A stretch of 63,445 nucleotides of DNA from Pedobacter sp. Its GTDB lineage: Bacteria > Bacteroidota > Bacteroidia > Sphingobacteriales > Sphingobacteriaceae. The position numbers and the translations under genes are program-made. This document shows, one piece after another, positions 9,114 to 17,025 of the stretch; the stretch's first letter is position 1; every line of letters starts with the position of its first letter. The stretch spans positions 1-63,445 of the forward strand of contig JACMPF010000208.1 in assembly GCA_014377665.1 (NCBI GenBank). Reading direction: 5' to 3'. The notes under the pieces were generated by a model that was given only the letters and a program-made list of their open reading frames with translations, made no database searches and was not told the origin of the DNA.

Positions 9114-10739
9114 TTATCTTTTTTTGCTGTTGAATGCCTTTTGAGCTTTTGGCGTAAACTGTGGTTTCCCCGTTGAACGAATTTCAGAGGCACCTAGCAT
9201 GGTCATAGCGCATCGAAATCCAATGTCCGCAGTAGCTTCATCCTGTTGTAAGAATCGTCTGGTTGCTGGATTAAGCCATAAGGCCTGATCATCCCAGGAA
9301 CCTCCTTTGTAAACTCTTGATTTATCATTTACAAGTGTGATTTCACCGTAAAGATCACCGGCTGGATCACGATAACCCCGTTGGTCAGCATAGGTATTCA
9401 CCGTTGCAGAGTCAACGGGAGCATTTGCAGCTGCTTGTTTCTCTGCCCATGTTTGTTTCTTCTGGGTCTGCGCGGCCACTAAAACTGGCATGTTGCGCTT
9501 GTCTTTCTCCAGTCTGCCTGTCATTGGATCAGCTATTTTTTTATCCTGGTAAAAGTTACCACGGTATGGATTGAAAGCATCAGCTGCTTCAAAAGTATTA
9601 ACCCGATACACATCAGCTACCCATTCGTTTACGTTGCCTGCCATGTTATACAATCCAAAATCATTAGGTAAATATGACCTTACGGCTGCCGTTATTCCTC
9701 CCTTATCGTTAAGAGAACCACCCACACCCATATAATCACCTTTTGTTCTTTTGAAATTGGCTAACATTAAACCACGGGTTTTCTTTTTAGCAGAGCTGAG
9801 GCCTAAACCATTCCAGGGATAGATTTTATTCTCCGCGATGTTCTCATACTCCGTGTTTCCTATTAGACCTAACGCTGCATACTCCCATTCCGCCTCCGTT
9901 GGGAGGCGATACGGCTGTTTAATTATACCATCTTCTAGCCTGACATTTCTCGTTGCGACACCATTTCCGGTGGTAGCCGTAGTTGCCCCATTGGCTGCAT
10001 TTGCAGTTCCTTTAGGATTAAGGTCTTTTATGGCATTCTTACCTTTATCATCAATTTGGTTATTTAAATAGATGGTTGTATTAAAAGGCACATTTGATTG
10101 TGAAGCGGCAGCGTTCACAGGTACTGTAGTGCCATTCTTATTATCACCATTTAAATCTTTGAAGCTGGTCATGTAACCTTGATCACGAAGTAAAAGCTCA
10201 TTGACCCTGTCCGTTCTCCATGCGCAGTACCTGTTTGCTTGCTCCCATGTAACTCCCACAACAGGGTAATCCTGGTAGGCAGGATGCCTCAAATAATTGT
10301 CTACATATGGCTCATTGTAAGACAATGGTCTTCTCCATACTAACGTATCGGGTAGCTCATTGTAATAATATTCATAGTCAGTTGGATAGTTGGTTCTAAT
10401 CCAATTCAAGTACTCTAACCAGTTGGTGTTTGAAACTTCTGTTTCATCCATATAGAACGAAGATACGGTAGTCTCTCTCTTACGGTTATACGTACTTAGC
10501 TCTTGTCCCGGAGTATTTATCGCACTTCCGCTCATTACAAAAACACCACCTTCAATCTCCACTAATCCAGGTCCGGGGCCGCGTTTAAACTTGTTATTAA
10601 CAGCAAAACCCCCGTACTCCTTTTTATTATAGGCCATCCCTGTCTTGTCTGAAGTTCCAGGTTTAGATGACTTACAGGATGTAAAAGCGCAGGCAATTAT
10701 AACGAGTGAGGCAAGTGAACAAAATATCTTTTTTTCCAT
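9114..10739 (-). CDS. gldJ: Gliding motility / type IX secretion lipoprotein GldJ (SUMF1-FGE fold)
   Basis: Lipoprotein of the type IX secretion and gliding machinery; in Flavobacterium johnsoniae GldJ is needed for GldK stability and secretion. The 541 residues start with a lipoprotein signal ending AFTSC (Cys22). The rest is a formylglycine-generating-enzyme-like domain, with GGVFVMSG, FYMDETEVSN, PVVGVTWEQANRYCAW, RLPTEAEWEYAA, YNMAGNVNEWVADVYR, KGGSWDD and DIGFRCAM. The insert at about 190-260 is rich in Asn, Ala and Thr. porV lies divergently 165 bases away, matching the known gldJ-porV neighbourhood and favouring GldJ over GldK. No FGE catalytic role is implied. Gliding itself cannot be concluded. 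Confidence 0.88.
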   Translation of the reverse strand: MEKKIFCSLASLVIIACAFTSCKSSKPGTSDKTGMAYNKKEYGGFAVNNKFKRGPGPGLVEIEGGVFVMSGSAINTPGQELSTYNRKRETTVSSFYMDETEVSNTNWLEYLNWIRTNYPTDYEYYYNELPDTLVWRRPLSYNEPYVDNYLRHPAYQDYPVVGVTWEQANRYCAWRTDRVNELLLRDQGYMTSFKDLNGDNKNGTTVPVNAAASQSNVPFNTTIYLNNQIDDKGKNAIKDLNPKGTANAANGATTATTGNGVATRNVRLEDGIIKQPYRLPTEAEWEYAALGLIGNTEYENIAENKIYPWNGLGLSSAKKKTRGLMLANFKRTKGDYMGVGGSLNDKGGITAAVRSYLPNDFGLYNMAGNVNEWVADVYRVNTFEAADAFNPYRGNFYQDKKIADPMTGRLEKDKRNMPVLVAAQTQKKQTWAEKQAAANAPVDSATVNTYADQRGYRDPAGDLYGEITLVNDKSRVYKGGSWDDQALWLNPATRRFLQQDEATADIGFRCAMTMLGASEIRSTGKPQFTPKAQKAFNSKKR

Positions 10740-10904
10740 AGCGTACTAATTCATCAAACTAGCTTTAAAATTACATAAAAAATAGTGTAGGAGCCAAAAA
10801 AACTTTATGATAGGCTGCTCGAGAGGATTATATTGGTGGACTACTTTGAAATTAGTGTGTACAATGCTAACTTGCGATCAATGCTTTTTCAATTATTACA
10901 TTAG
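10740..10904. promoter_or_regulatory. Shared divergent promoter region of gldJ and porV
   Basis: The 165-base AT-rich gap between two divergent starts must hold promoters in both directions. Toward porV, TAACTTGC near 10869 resembles the Bacteroidota -7 element TAnnTTTG imperfectly. No palindromic operator was recognised. Confidence 0.5.
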
Positions 10905-12080
10905 ATGAGCTATAGGTACTTTTTAAAGAGTGTATTCGTCTTATTCTTAGTAACAACGGCTAATGACCTAACTGCTCAAGTTGTTGGAAAAGCTACGCTA
11001 ACCAATGGAAGTGAGTCCAATACCATCATTTCAGCTGTTCCATTTTTGTTAATTACTCCTGATGCCAGGGCTGGTGGCATGGGCAATGCTGGAGTTGCCA
11101 TCCATCCCGACGCAAATGCAATGAGCATCAACCCTGCGAAACTAGCTTTTTTAGAAAAGCCTCATGGATTTTCGGCCTCCTATAGTCCATGGCTCAAAAG
11201 CATCGTTACAGACATTAATCTGGGCTACTTAAGTGGTTATTACATGATTGATGCGACAAATACGATTGGGGCATCCTTACGGTATTTTTCTTTGGGCGAA
11301 ATACAGTTTGTAGATATCAATCAACAAGACCTAGGGATTTTTAATCCAAATGAGCTTGCTTTTGATGTAACTTATGCTAAAAGGTTTGGCGATTCATTTT
11401 CACTTGGAACCTCATTGCGCTACATCTATTCAAATCTTTCCTCAGGTCAATCAGTAGGAGGGCAACAAACAACCGCTGGCAAGGCCCTAGCGGTAGATAT
11501 TTCGGCCTATTATAAAACGAATTCGGTGCTTTTCGGAACAGACGCTATCGTTTCAGCTGGAGCTAACATTTCTAACATAGGTACAAAAATCGGATATAGC
11601 GCTGTTGGTGATAAAGCATTTCTTCCGACTAACCTAAAGATTGGTGGCGCTACAACATTTCTTATCGATGATTACAGTATGTTCAGCTTTGCGCTGGATC
11701 TAAATAAGCTGCTTGTTCCAACTCAACCAATATATGATGCGAATGGAAACATCATTTCAGGCAAGGATCCGAACCGATCAGTGGCCGCCGGAATCTTTGG
11801 ATCCTTTAGTGATGCTCCTGGTGGGTTTTCTGAAGAACTAAAGGAAGTCAGTATCGCGGCGGGTTTAGAATATTGGTACAATCAGCAGTTTTCATTCCGG
11901 GCGGGTTACTTTTATGAAAATCCTATGAAAGGTAACCAGCGTTATTTTACACTTGGTGCCGGACTTAAATATAATGTGTTCAGTATTGATTTCTCTTATC
12001 TTTTAGCAAACCCGCAAAAGAGTCCTCTGGCGAATACACTAAGATTTGGCTTACTTTTTAATTTTGGCGAAACGCGGTAG
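10905..12080 (+). CDS. porV: Type IX secretion outer membrane protein PorV (LptO)
   Basis: Outer-membrane beta-barrel of the PorV/OmpP1-FadL-like family. It shuttles type IX cargo to the PorU sortase attachment complex. The 391 residues begin with a signal peptide that probably ends at LTAQ. Family hallmarks include VPFLLITPDARAGGMGNAGV, AMSINPAKLAFLE and a C-terminal beta strand ending in Phe plus a short tail. The usual partner porU is not next to it here. ispF follows 26 bases downstream on the same strand and may be read through. Confidence is high because of the characteristic N-terminal motif and the gldJ neighbour. Confidence 0.93.
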   Translation: MSYRYFLKSVFVLFLVTTANDLTAQVVGKATLTNGSESNTIISAVPFLLITPDARAGGMGNAGVAIHPDANAMSINPAKLAFLEKPHGFSASYSPWLKSIVTDINLGYLSGYYMIDATNTIGASLRYFSLGEIQFVDINQQDLGIFNPNELAFDVTYAKRFGDSFSLGTSLRYIYSNLSSGQSVGGQQTTAGKALAVDISAYYKTNSVLFGTDAIVSAGANISNIGTKIGYSAVGDKAFLPTNLKIGGATTFLIDDYSMFSFALDLNKLLVPTQPIYDANGNIISGKDPNRSVAAGIFGSFSDAPGGFSEELKEVSIAAGLEYWYNQQFSFRAGYFYENPMKGNQRYFTLGAGLKYNVFSIDFSYLLANPQKSPLANTLRFGLLFNFGETR

Positions 12081-12106
12081 ATTATAAACCTTACCAAATA
12101 TTTAAT

Positions 12107-12586
12107 ATGAAGATAAAAGTTGGCTTTGGATTTGACGTCCACCAGTTAAAAGATAACCGACCATTTGTAATGGGCGGAGTAGATCTTGAGCATTATAAAG
12201 GTGCCTTTGGGCATTCTGATGCTGACGTATTATTACATGCTATCTGTGATGCGCTACTTGGCGCGGCAAATCTAAGAGATATTGGTTTCCATTTTCAAAA
12301 TACCGATCCAAGATGGAAGGGCATCAGTAGCATCATTCTCTTACAGGAAAGTGTTAAGCTTCTTACTGAAAAAGGCTGGGAGATTGGAAACATTGATGCA
12401 ATGATTTGTTTGGAAGCACCCAAGATCAACCCTTATATTTCTAAAATGCAACAGAACATTGCTGAAGCTATAGGGATATCATTGGATGACATTTCAATTA
12501 AAGCAACAACAAATGAAACGATGGGTTTTATCGGAAGACAAGAAGGGGTAGTTGCCTATGCTGTTTGCCTTATTCAGAGAACCTAA
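12107..12586 (+). CDS. ispF: 2-C-methyl-D-erythritol 2,4-cyclodiphosphate synthase
   Basis: MEP-pathway enzyme converting CDP-methylerythritol 2-phosphate to the cyclic diphosphate and CMP, on the way to isoprenoids and menaquinone. The 159 residues equal the family length. Metal ligands Asp10 and His12 (GFDVHQL) and His44 are present, as are GHSDADVLLHAICDALLGA, the DIGFHF segment and the terminal TTNETMGFIGRQEG motif. It is followed immediately by a hairpin terminator. Confidence 0.98.
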   Translation: MKIKVGFGFDVHQLKDNRPFVMGGVDLEHYKGAFGHSDADVLLHAICDALLGAANLRDIGFHFQNTDPRWKGISSIILLQESVKLLTEKGWEIGNIDAMICLEAPKINPYISKMQQNIAEAIGISLDDISIKATTNETMGFIGRQEGVVAYAVCLIQRT

Positions 12587-12593
12587 GTAATAA

Positions 12594-12626
12594 AAAAACC
12601 GGCAATCGTTTGCGATGCCGGTTTAC
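12594..12626. terminator. Bidirectional hairpin terminator between ispF and the pirin gene
   Basis: The inverted repeat AAACCGGCA...TGCCGGTTT, extended by ATCG/CGAT with one bulged base, surrounds a short loop. An A-run precedes it and T-rich DNA follows, so it can terminate the convergent ispF and pirin transcripts. Confidence 0.75.
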
Positions 12627-12648
12627 TTATAAAAATCAAATTAGGATG

Positions 12649-13524
12649 TTATTCTTCTAAATAACCGAACTTACCTTGGTTGTAGTCACTTATTGCTTGC
12701 TGGATTTCCTCGGAATTGTTCATCAAAAATGGCCCGTACTGTGCAATTGGTTCATTTATAGGCTCCCCACTTAGAACGAGAATAATAGAGTTTTCCAGAG
12801 CCTCAATTTTAATCTCTGACCCTTCATTAGAAAAGTGGACAAATTGATCAACTCCAGCAACTTCTTCATCATTAATCCGAATACCCCCTTCAATAATTAC
12901 AAATCCGGTATTGAAATTAGAAGGGAAGGTAAACACAGCTTTTCCACCTTTATTCAGCCGGGCATTAAATAGGTGAAGTGGAGAGAAGGTGCTTGCAAAT
13001 CCTTTAAGATCCTGGTATTCCCCAGCTATAACCTCTATCACACCGCCGTTATTCTGCAGATAGTGCTTTTGTATGTTAGCCTGCTTAATGTCCTGGTACT
13101 TTGGTGGACTCATTTTATGTCTTGCCGGAAGGTTAATCCAAAGTTGCACCATTTGAAAGTCTCCACCCTTTACACTAAAAGCCTCTTCATGATACTCTTT
13201 ATGCAGAATACCGCTCGCAGCAGTCATCCATTGTACATCTCCAGGATGAATAATTCCGCTATTTCCCGCACTATCATGATGCGCAACTGCACCGTGATAA
13301 GCAATCGTTATGGTTTCAAATCCGCGATGTGGATGAACACCCACTCCTCGTGGTTTTTTCCTTGCAGAAAAGTTGATCTTTGAATTGTAGTCGAGCAGAA
13401 AGAAGGGGCTCATTTTAAGCTTATATCCACTTGGGAAAAAGTTATGTACCCTAAACCCATCTCCAACCATGTGGGGTGCAGGGGCAATTAAAACGCTCGC
13501 AACCCGTTTAACATTTGCTTCCAT
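12649..13524 (-). CDS. Pirin family protein
   Basis: Bicupin metalloprotein of the pirin family; some bacterial members have quercetin dioxygenase activity, while others act in stress responses. The 291 residues show the metal site of the N-terminal cupin: His64 and His66 (GVHPHRGFETITIAYHG), then His108 and Glu110 (SGILHKEYHE). These match the four ligands of characterised pirins. It is the last gene of a minus-strand group with YceI and a Crp/Fnr regulator, a pairing that suggests redox or stress control. Substrate unknown. Confidence 0.93.
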   Translation of the reverse strand: MEANVKRVASVLIAPAPHMVGDGFRVHNFFPSGYKLKMSPFFLLDYNSKINFSARKKPRGVGVHPHRGFETITIAYHGAVAHHDSAGNSGIIHPGDVQWMTAASGILHKEYHEEAFSVKGGDFQMVQLWINLPARHKMSPPKYQDIKQANIQKHYLQNNGGVIEVIAGEYQDLKGFASTFSPLHLFNARLNKGGKAVFTFPSNFNTGFVIIEGGIRINDEEVAGVDQFVHFSNEGSEIKIEALENSIILVLSGEPINEPIAQYGPFLMNNSEEIQQAISDYNQGKFGYLEE

Positions 13525-13565
13525 TTTGTCTCCTTTATTTTTTGACTGGATGCTTTTATTTTCTA

Positions 13566-14096
13566 TCAGACTTGTTTAACAAATTGCAATTCAGCAGCCA
13601 GTTTTACTTCTTCACTTACCATTACACCACCAGTCTCCAAAGCCGCATTCCATGTTAAGCCATAGTCAGACCTATTGATTTTACCAGTTAGTGTAAAGCC
13701 AGCTTTAGTATTACCCCATGGATCAGTAGCGATACCACCAAACTCTACATTTAACTTTACGGGCCTGGTAGTTCCTTTAACAGTTAAGTGACCTTCTAAA
13801 ACGTAGTCGTCACCATCTTTCTTGAATGAAGTTGAACTGAAGTTGATTTTAGGGAAGGTTTCCGAATCGAAGAAGTCAGCACCAATCAGGTGGGTGTCTC
13901 TGTCTGCATTGCCTGTTTTTATTGAATTAGTTTCTGCTTCGAAAGAAACTTGTGCGCCTTGAAAATCATCAGCTTCAGATGTCAATGATGCGCTGAAAAC
14001 ACTAAGGCTACCAGTAACAGTGGTGATCATCAAGTGTTTTACTTTAAACTGTAGTTCGCTGTGGGTTGGGTCTAAAGCCCAAGTGGTTGACGCCAT
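13566..14096 (-). CDS. YceI family lipocalin-like protein
   Basis: Lipocalin-fold protein whose relatives bind isoprenoid chains such as octaprenyl compounds. The 176 residues begin MASTTWALDPTHSELQFKVKH with no signal peptide, so this copy is probably cytoplasmic, unlike exported E. coli YceI. The core elements SFEAETNSIKTGNADRD, HLIGADFFD and GHLTVKGTTRPVKLNVEF are typical. It lies 41 bases upstream of the pirin gene on the same strand and is probably co-transcribed with it. Ligand unknown. Confidence 0.93.
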   Translation of the reverse strand: MASTTWALDPTHSELQFKVKHLMITTVTGSLSVFSASLTSEADDFQGAQVSFEAETNSIKTGNADRDTHLIGADFFDSETFPKINFSSTSFKKDGDDYVLEGHLTVKGTTRPVKLNVEFGGIATDPWGNTKAGFTLTGKINRSDYGLTWNAALETGGVMVSEEVKLAAELQFVKQV

Positions 14097-14180
14097 GATA
14101 TATTTTTAGGTTGTTATCAAATTAACAAAACAAATATATGGCGGTAAAATTAAGTCTGCATTGATGTATGTTAAGAAAAA

Positions 14181-14780
14181 CTAAGTGCGAAATTGCTTGT
14201 GTGCTAAATCTTTGCGGACTCTGCTCAGAGATTCTGGAGTGATTCCCAGGTAAGATGCAATCATCCATTGCGGCACCCTTAAGGTCAGGTTTGGATATAA
14301 GGTAATAAAGTTCAAATATCGCTCTTCAGCGGTTGCGCTCAACAACATATTGATTCTCTTCTGCATAAACCTAATGGAATTGTTGAGCATATTATTGTTG
14401 AGATCGTTGATGCATGGGACATGTATCGCGGCTTCATTCATAAAATCCTTATGTACAATAACCACTTTGGTGGCCTCAATAGCATCAATAAAGAAGTCTG
14501 ATGGTTCATTAAACAACATGCCGTTTCTTTCGCTGAGCCACCACTGCTCAGGTGCGAACTGGATTATGTGGGTCTTGCCTTTATTATCTATGGAATAACT
14601 CCTTAATAGTCCGCTCAATACAAAATATCCCCTAGAAGAAATATCTCCTTTCATGATGATCATTTCGTTCTTTTCGAAGCTTTTCACTTTTAGATGATCT
14701 GAAATCAAATAAAATTGCTCATCAGTAATGGAAACTTTGTGTTGAAGGTAAATCTTGAAAGGTTCTAAAAGGGCATCCAT
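14181..14780 (-). CDS. Crp/Fnr family transcriptional regulator
   Basis: Probable DNA-binding regulator, 199 residues. The N-terminal half (about 20-120) is a cyclic-nucleotide-binding-type beta-roll, with MIIMKGDISSRGYFVLSGLLRSYSI. A linker helix and a C-terminal helix-turn-helix follow (MIASYLGITPESLSRVRKDL, about residues 172-191). The effector-binding signature is not the classic cAMP one and no Fe-S cysteine set is present, so the signal is unknown. It sits directly upstream of YceI and pirin, which are its most likely targets. Confidence 0.92.
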   Translation of the reverse strand: MDALLEPFKIYLQHKVSITDEQFYLISDHLKVKSFEKNEMIIMKGDISSRGYFVLSGLLRSYSIDNKGKTHIIQFAPEQWWLSERNGMLFNEPSDFFIDAIEATKVVIVHKDFMNEAAIHVPCINDLNNNMLNNSIRFMQKRINMLLSATAEERYLNFITLYPNLTLRVPQWMIASYLGITPESLSRVRKDLAHKQFRT

Positions 14781-14789
14781 TCCCGAATT

Positions 14790-14948
14790 CTATTGCTTTT
14801 CAGGATTAATATTAGAAAAATCTACACCACACTTACAGTTCGAAGCGCAACCGCCACTTTTCGCTGAAACTGCCTTAAAGATGATGCGGCCAATATAAAA
14901 TACTGCGCCTGCGAAAATTAATAGGATCAAAATCATTTGTACATCCAT
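14790..14948 (-). CDS. FeoB-associated Cys-rich membrane protein
   Basis: Small 52-residue protein with one N-terminal membrane helix (MDVQMILILLIFAGAVFYIG) and a short C-terminal tail holding the cysteine cluster CASNCKC. This pattern matches the FeoB-associated Cys-rich family, often found near ferrous iron transport genes. The frame can be extended upstream to 14978, but the ATG at 14948 places the helix at the N-terminus as usual. No feo gene is in the window, so a link to iron uptake is only family-based. It sits just upstream of the Crp/Fnr gene. Confidence 0.75.
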   Translation of the reverse strand: MDVQMILILLIFAGAVFYIGRIIFKAVSAKSGGCASNCKCGVDFSNINPEKQ

Positions 14949-14998
14949 ACTACAAAAATAACGAATGGCTATGGTCAAGACGTCTCATGAATGTCAAT

Positions 14999-16186
14999 TT
15001 AATGGGTAATGAGTCCAACAGTGCCACCCACCCAATCAAAGTCTTTGTTGTACCTAACCCCAATCATCTTACCCTTGCTAAGCCTTGCTAAATTAATACA
15101 GAGGTTGGGCTCTCCTCCATCCGGCCATAAATACATTAGGCGCAGTTCTACCTTAACTCCGCCATCAGGTGATTCCACTACTTGCTCATAATTTACTTTG
15201 CGTTGAAGAATCCAGTTTTCCGGATCTGGGATCGCTTCAATGTCAGCTGGCTTAACATCGATCAATACGCCCATTCCAGCAAAGGAGAATAAGGGCTTAA
15301 GTACGTAATTTTCTAAGTCTTTCGGTGTCGCCGAGAGGGCATTTAAAAAATGTGTTTCAGGTAGAAACTTACTTTTCAGGAAAGGCATAGTGTATTTGCT
15401 AACCCTATAAAACCAATTTGGATGGGTTACCCATTCAATGTCAAGCTGTTCTCGGGGATCGAAACTATCCTTAAAAATGTTCTTTTTATCGGCCACTTCG
15501 TCGAATATCAGCCGATTGTAGATTCTTTTTAATCGAATCTTTTCACCATTTTCCATGTAAAACAAAGATTTCCCTTCTTTAAAAATATCTGCCAACGCCA
15601 GGATCTTCATTCCTATATATTTCTGTGTTACAAGAAAGTCTATAGCAGTTTTTTGATCCAGCGCATCTACATCCATCAAGGCTACTTCATGAGGTTCATG
15701 ATCGCCAAGGATTACTTGTTTCAGCAGCTCGACATATGCATGTTCATCAAAATCCCCAAACAACGGAGTCAAATTGCGATCCAGTCCGAAAGCTTCTTTA
15801 TACTTTTTTGCCAGATGCAGCTGGAATCCATATAAAGAAGGGAACCCCTGCATCTCGATCAGCATCGGTGTTAATTCGCCATTGATATCCTTACATATTG
15901 CAAAATCAAATGTTAAGAAGTGCGGGTGATCGTTTTCATCGGGAACGCGCCAAAGTTCGGGAATAGATGCAGCTGTTAGTTCCTTAAAATCCGGTTGCCG
16001 AATTAATTTGATGATTTCTTCACCAGCTGTGATTAGTTTTTCTGATAGCTCTTTTGGAATGAAAACAGGTGTTTCGGCTATCCTGAAGGGTATCTTTGCA
16101 AATCCTTCCGTCAAAGCGTCCTGAAACTCCCGGAATTTTTTATCAGAAAAATTTTCGTTAAAAGATTTACGGTATTCGTTAATCAT
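14999..16186 (-). CDS. Circularly permuted ATP-grasp ligase (glutathionylspermidine-synthase-like)
   Basis: Probable ATP-dependent carboxylate-amine ligase of 395 residues. Motif order suggests a circularly permuted ATP-grasp. The metal-binding end comes first: Asp94 in LTFDFAI and IEMQGFPS with Glu111 and Gln113. The RLKRIYNRLIFDE segment (219-231) follows, resembling the YRR region of permuted ATP-grasps. The ATP-binding lysine loop VLKPLFSFAGMGV (Lys297, Gly304, Gly306), NWILQRK and ELRLMYLW come last. It is the last gene of a five-gene minus-strand operon, 2 bases after the amidotransferase. Substrates are unknown; by analogy an acyl-phosphate is formed on a peptide or amino-acid carboxylate and captured by an amine. 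Confidence 0.75.
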   Translation of the reverse strand: MINEYRKSFNENFSDKKFREFQDALTEGFAKIPFRIAETPVFIPKELSEKLITAGEEIIKLIRQPDFKELTAASIPELWRVPDENDHPHFLTFDFAICKDINGELTPMLIEMQGFPSLYGFQLHLAKKYKEAFGLDRNLTPLFGDFDEHAYVELLKQVILGDHEPHEVALMDVDALDQKTAIDFLVTQKYIGMKILALADIFKEGKSLFYMENGEKIRLKRIYNRLIFDEVADKKNIFKDSFDPREQLDIEWVTHPNWFYRVSKYTMPFLKSKFLPETHFLNALSATPKDLENYVLKPLFSFAGMGVLIDVKPADIEAIPDPENWILQRKVNYEQVVESPDGGVKVELRLMYLWPDGGEPNLCINLARLSKGKMIGVRYNKDFDWVGGTVGLITH

Positions 16187-16188
16187 CG

Positions 16189-17025
16189 CTAAGCCTCTAC
16201 TGTTAAAGCGGTCAATGCTTCGGTTATAAAATTGGGTAGTATTATGCTTTGAGTGAGCTGCAGTTTATTTACATCCTCTAAAGTGGAAAGCATATGCTCA
16301 TATTTTTCAAGGCCATGATTGGCGATGATTGACTCTTTTTTATCATCACGTAATAAGTACATTTTCATCCCTACAGGATCGGCTTCCGGATGGAATTGGG
16401 TGCCCACAATCTCTTTAGTAAACCGAACAGACATAATGCATCTTTCTAAATCTACATGTGGCCTTTCTTTCTCCAAAGCCAACACATTTGTGTTTGCATT
16501 ATTGCCAGATTCACTAACGCTAACTACCTGCCAGTCACGACTATCAACAGTAAAAAACGGGTTATCCAAGCCTTCAAAGATTAAATCGTCAATGCCTTCA
16601 GCTGTCAAAAATACAGGGAAAATTCCGAAAGCGGTCGACCTCCTTGCAATAACTTCACCAACATTGAATTTTCTGCAAGCCAACTGGTAGGAGTGACAAA
16701 TCAAGAACGCATGTTTCTTTCCAGAATAACTTTGCTCGTTGAATTTTTCTAAATCGGTTAAAAGATCGAAGAAATCGTTCTCCCACTTCATGCCCTTACC
16801 TTCAAATGGGCTACCCGGACCGCCGCTTGAGATATAGATGTCATAGCTTAAATCTGGAATCTCGCCCTTTTGCCTCAGGTCGAAAACATCAAACCTGAGA
16901 TCCAGATCATGCTCATATTTATAGCGCAATAAGATTTCCTGTATTCCCCGCATCCCCTGGTTTGCAGTTCCGTTATTCATGTCAATTACGGCTATTTTAA
17001 CCCTTTTCCTATAGGCTATATCCAC
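16189..17025 (-). CDS. Class I glutamine amidotransferase-like protein
   Basis: Class I (Triad) glutamine amidotransferase domain of 278 residues, expected to release ammonia from glutamine or to cleave a gamma-glutamyl bond. The full triad is visible: nucleophile Cys110 (AFLICHSYQLA), His212 and Glu214 (GTQFHPEADP), plus an oxyanion-type SSGGPGSP at 66-73. There is no fused synthetase domain. It starts with GTG at 17025, overlapping the TAG of the upstream GCS2 gene by one base (TAGTG), so translation is coupled. Its place among three ligases suggests it feeds ammonia to one of them or trims their product. Substrate unknown. Confidence 0.85.
   Translation of the reverse strand: MDIAYRKRVKIAVIDMNNGTANQGMRGIQEILLRYKYEHDLDLRFDVFDLRQKGEIPDLSYDIYISSGGPGSPFEGKGMKWENDFFDLLTDLEKFNEQSYSGKKHAFLICHSYQLACRKFNVGEVIARRSTAFGIFPVFLTAEGIDDLIFEGLDNPFFTVDSRDWQVVSVSESGNNANTNVLALEKERPHVDLERCIMSVRFTKEIVGTQFHPEADPVGMKMYLLRDDKKESIIANHGLEKYEHMLSTLEDVNKLQLTQSIILPNFITEALTALTVEA

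Noticed and set aside
9114..10739. Assignment as GldK or as an active sulfatase-modifying enzyme
   Set aside because: The porV neighbour favours GldJ, and the lipoprotein is of the gliding/secretion type, so an FGE enzymatic call is not justified.
12973..13383. 136-codon plus-strand frame inside the pirin gene
   Set aside because: Antisense to intact pirin metal-site codons; no family features; treated as a shadow frame.
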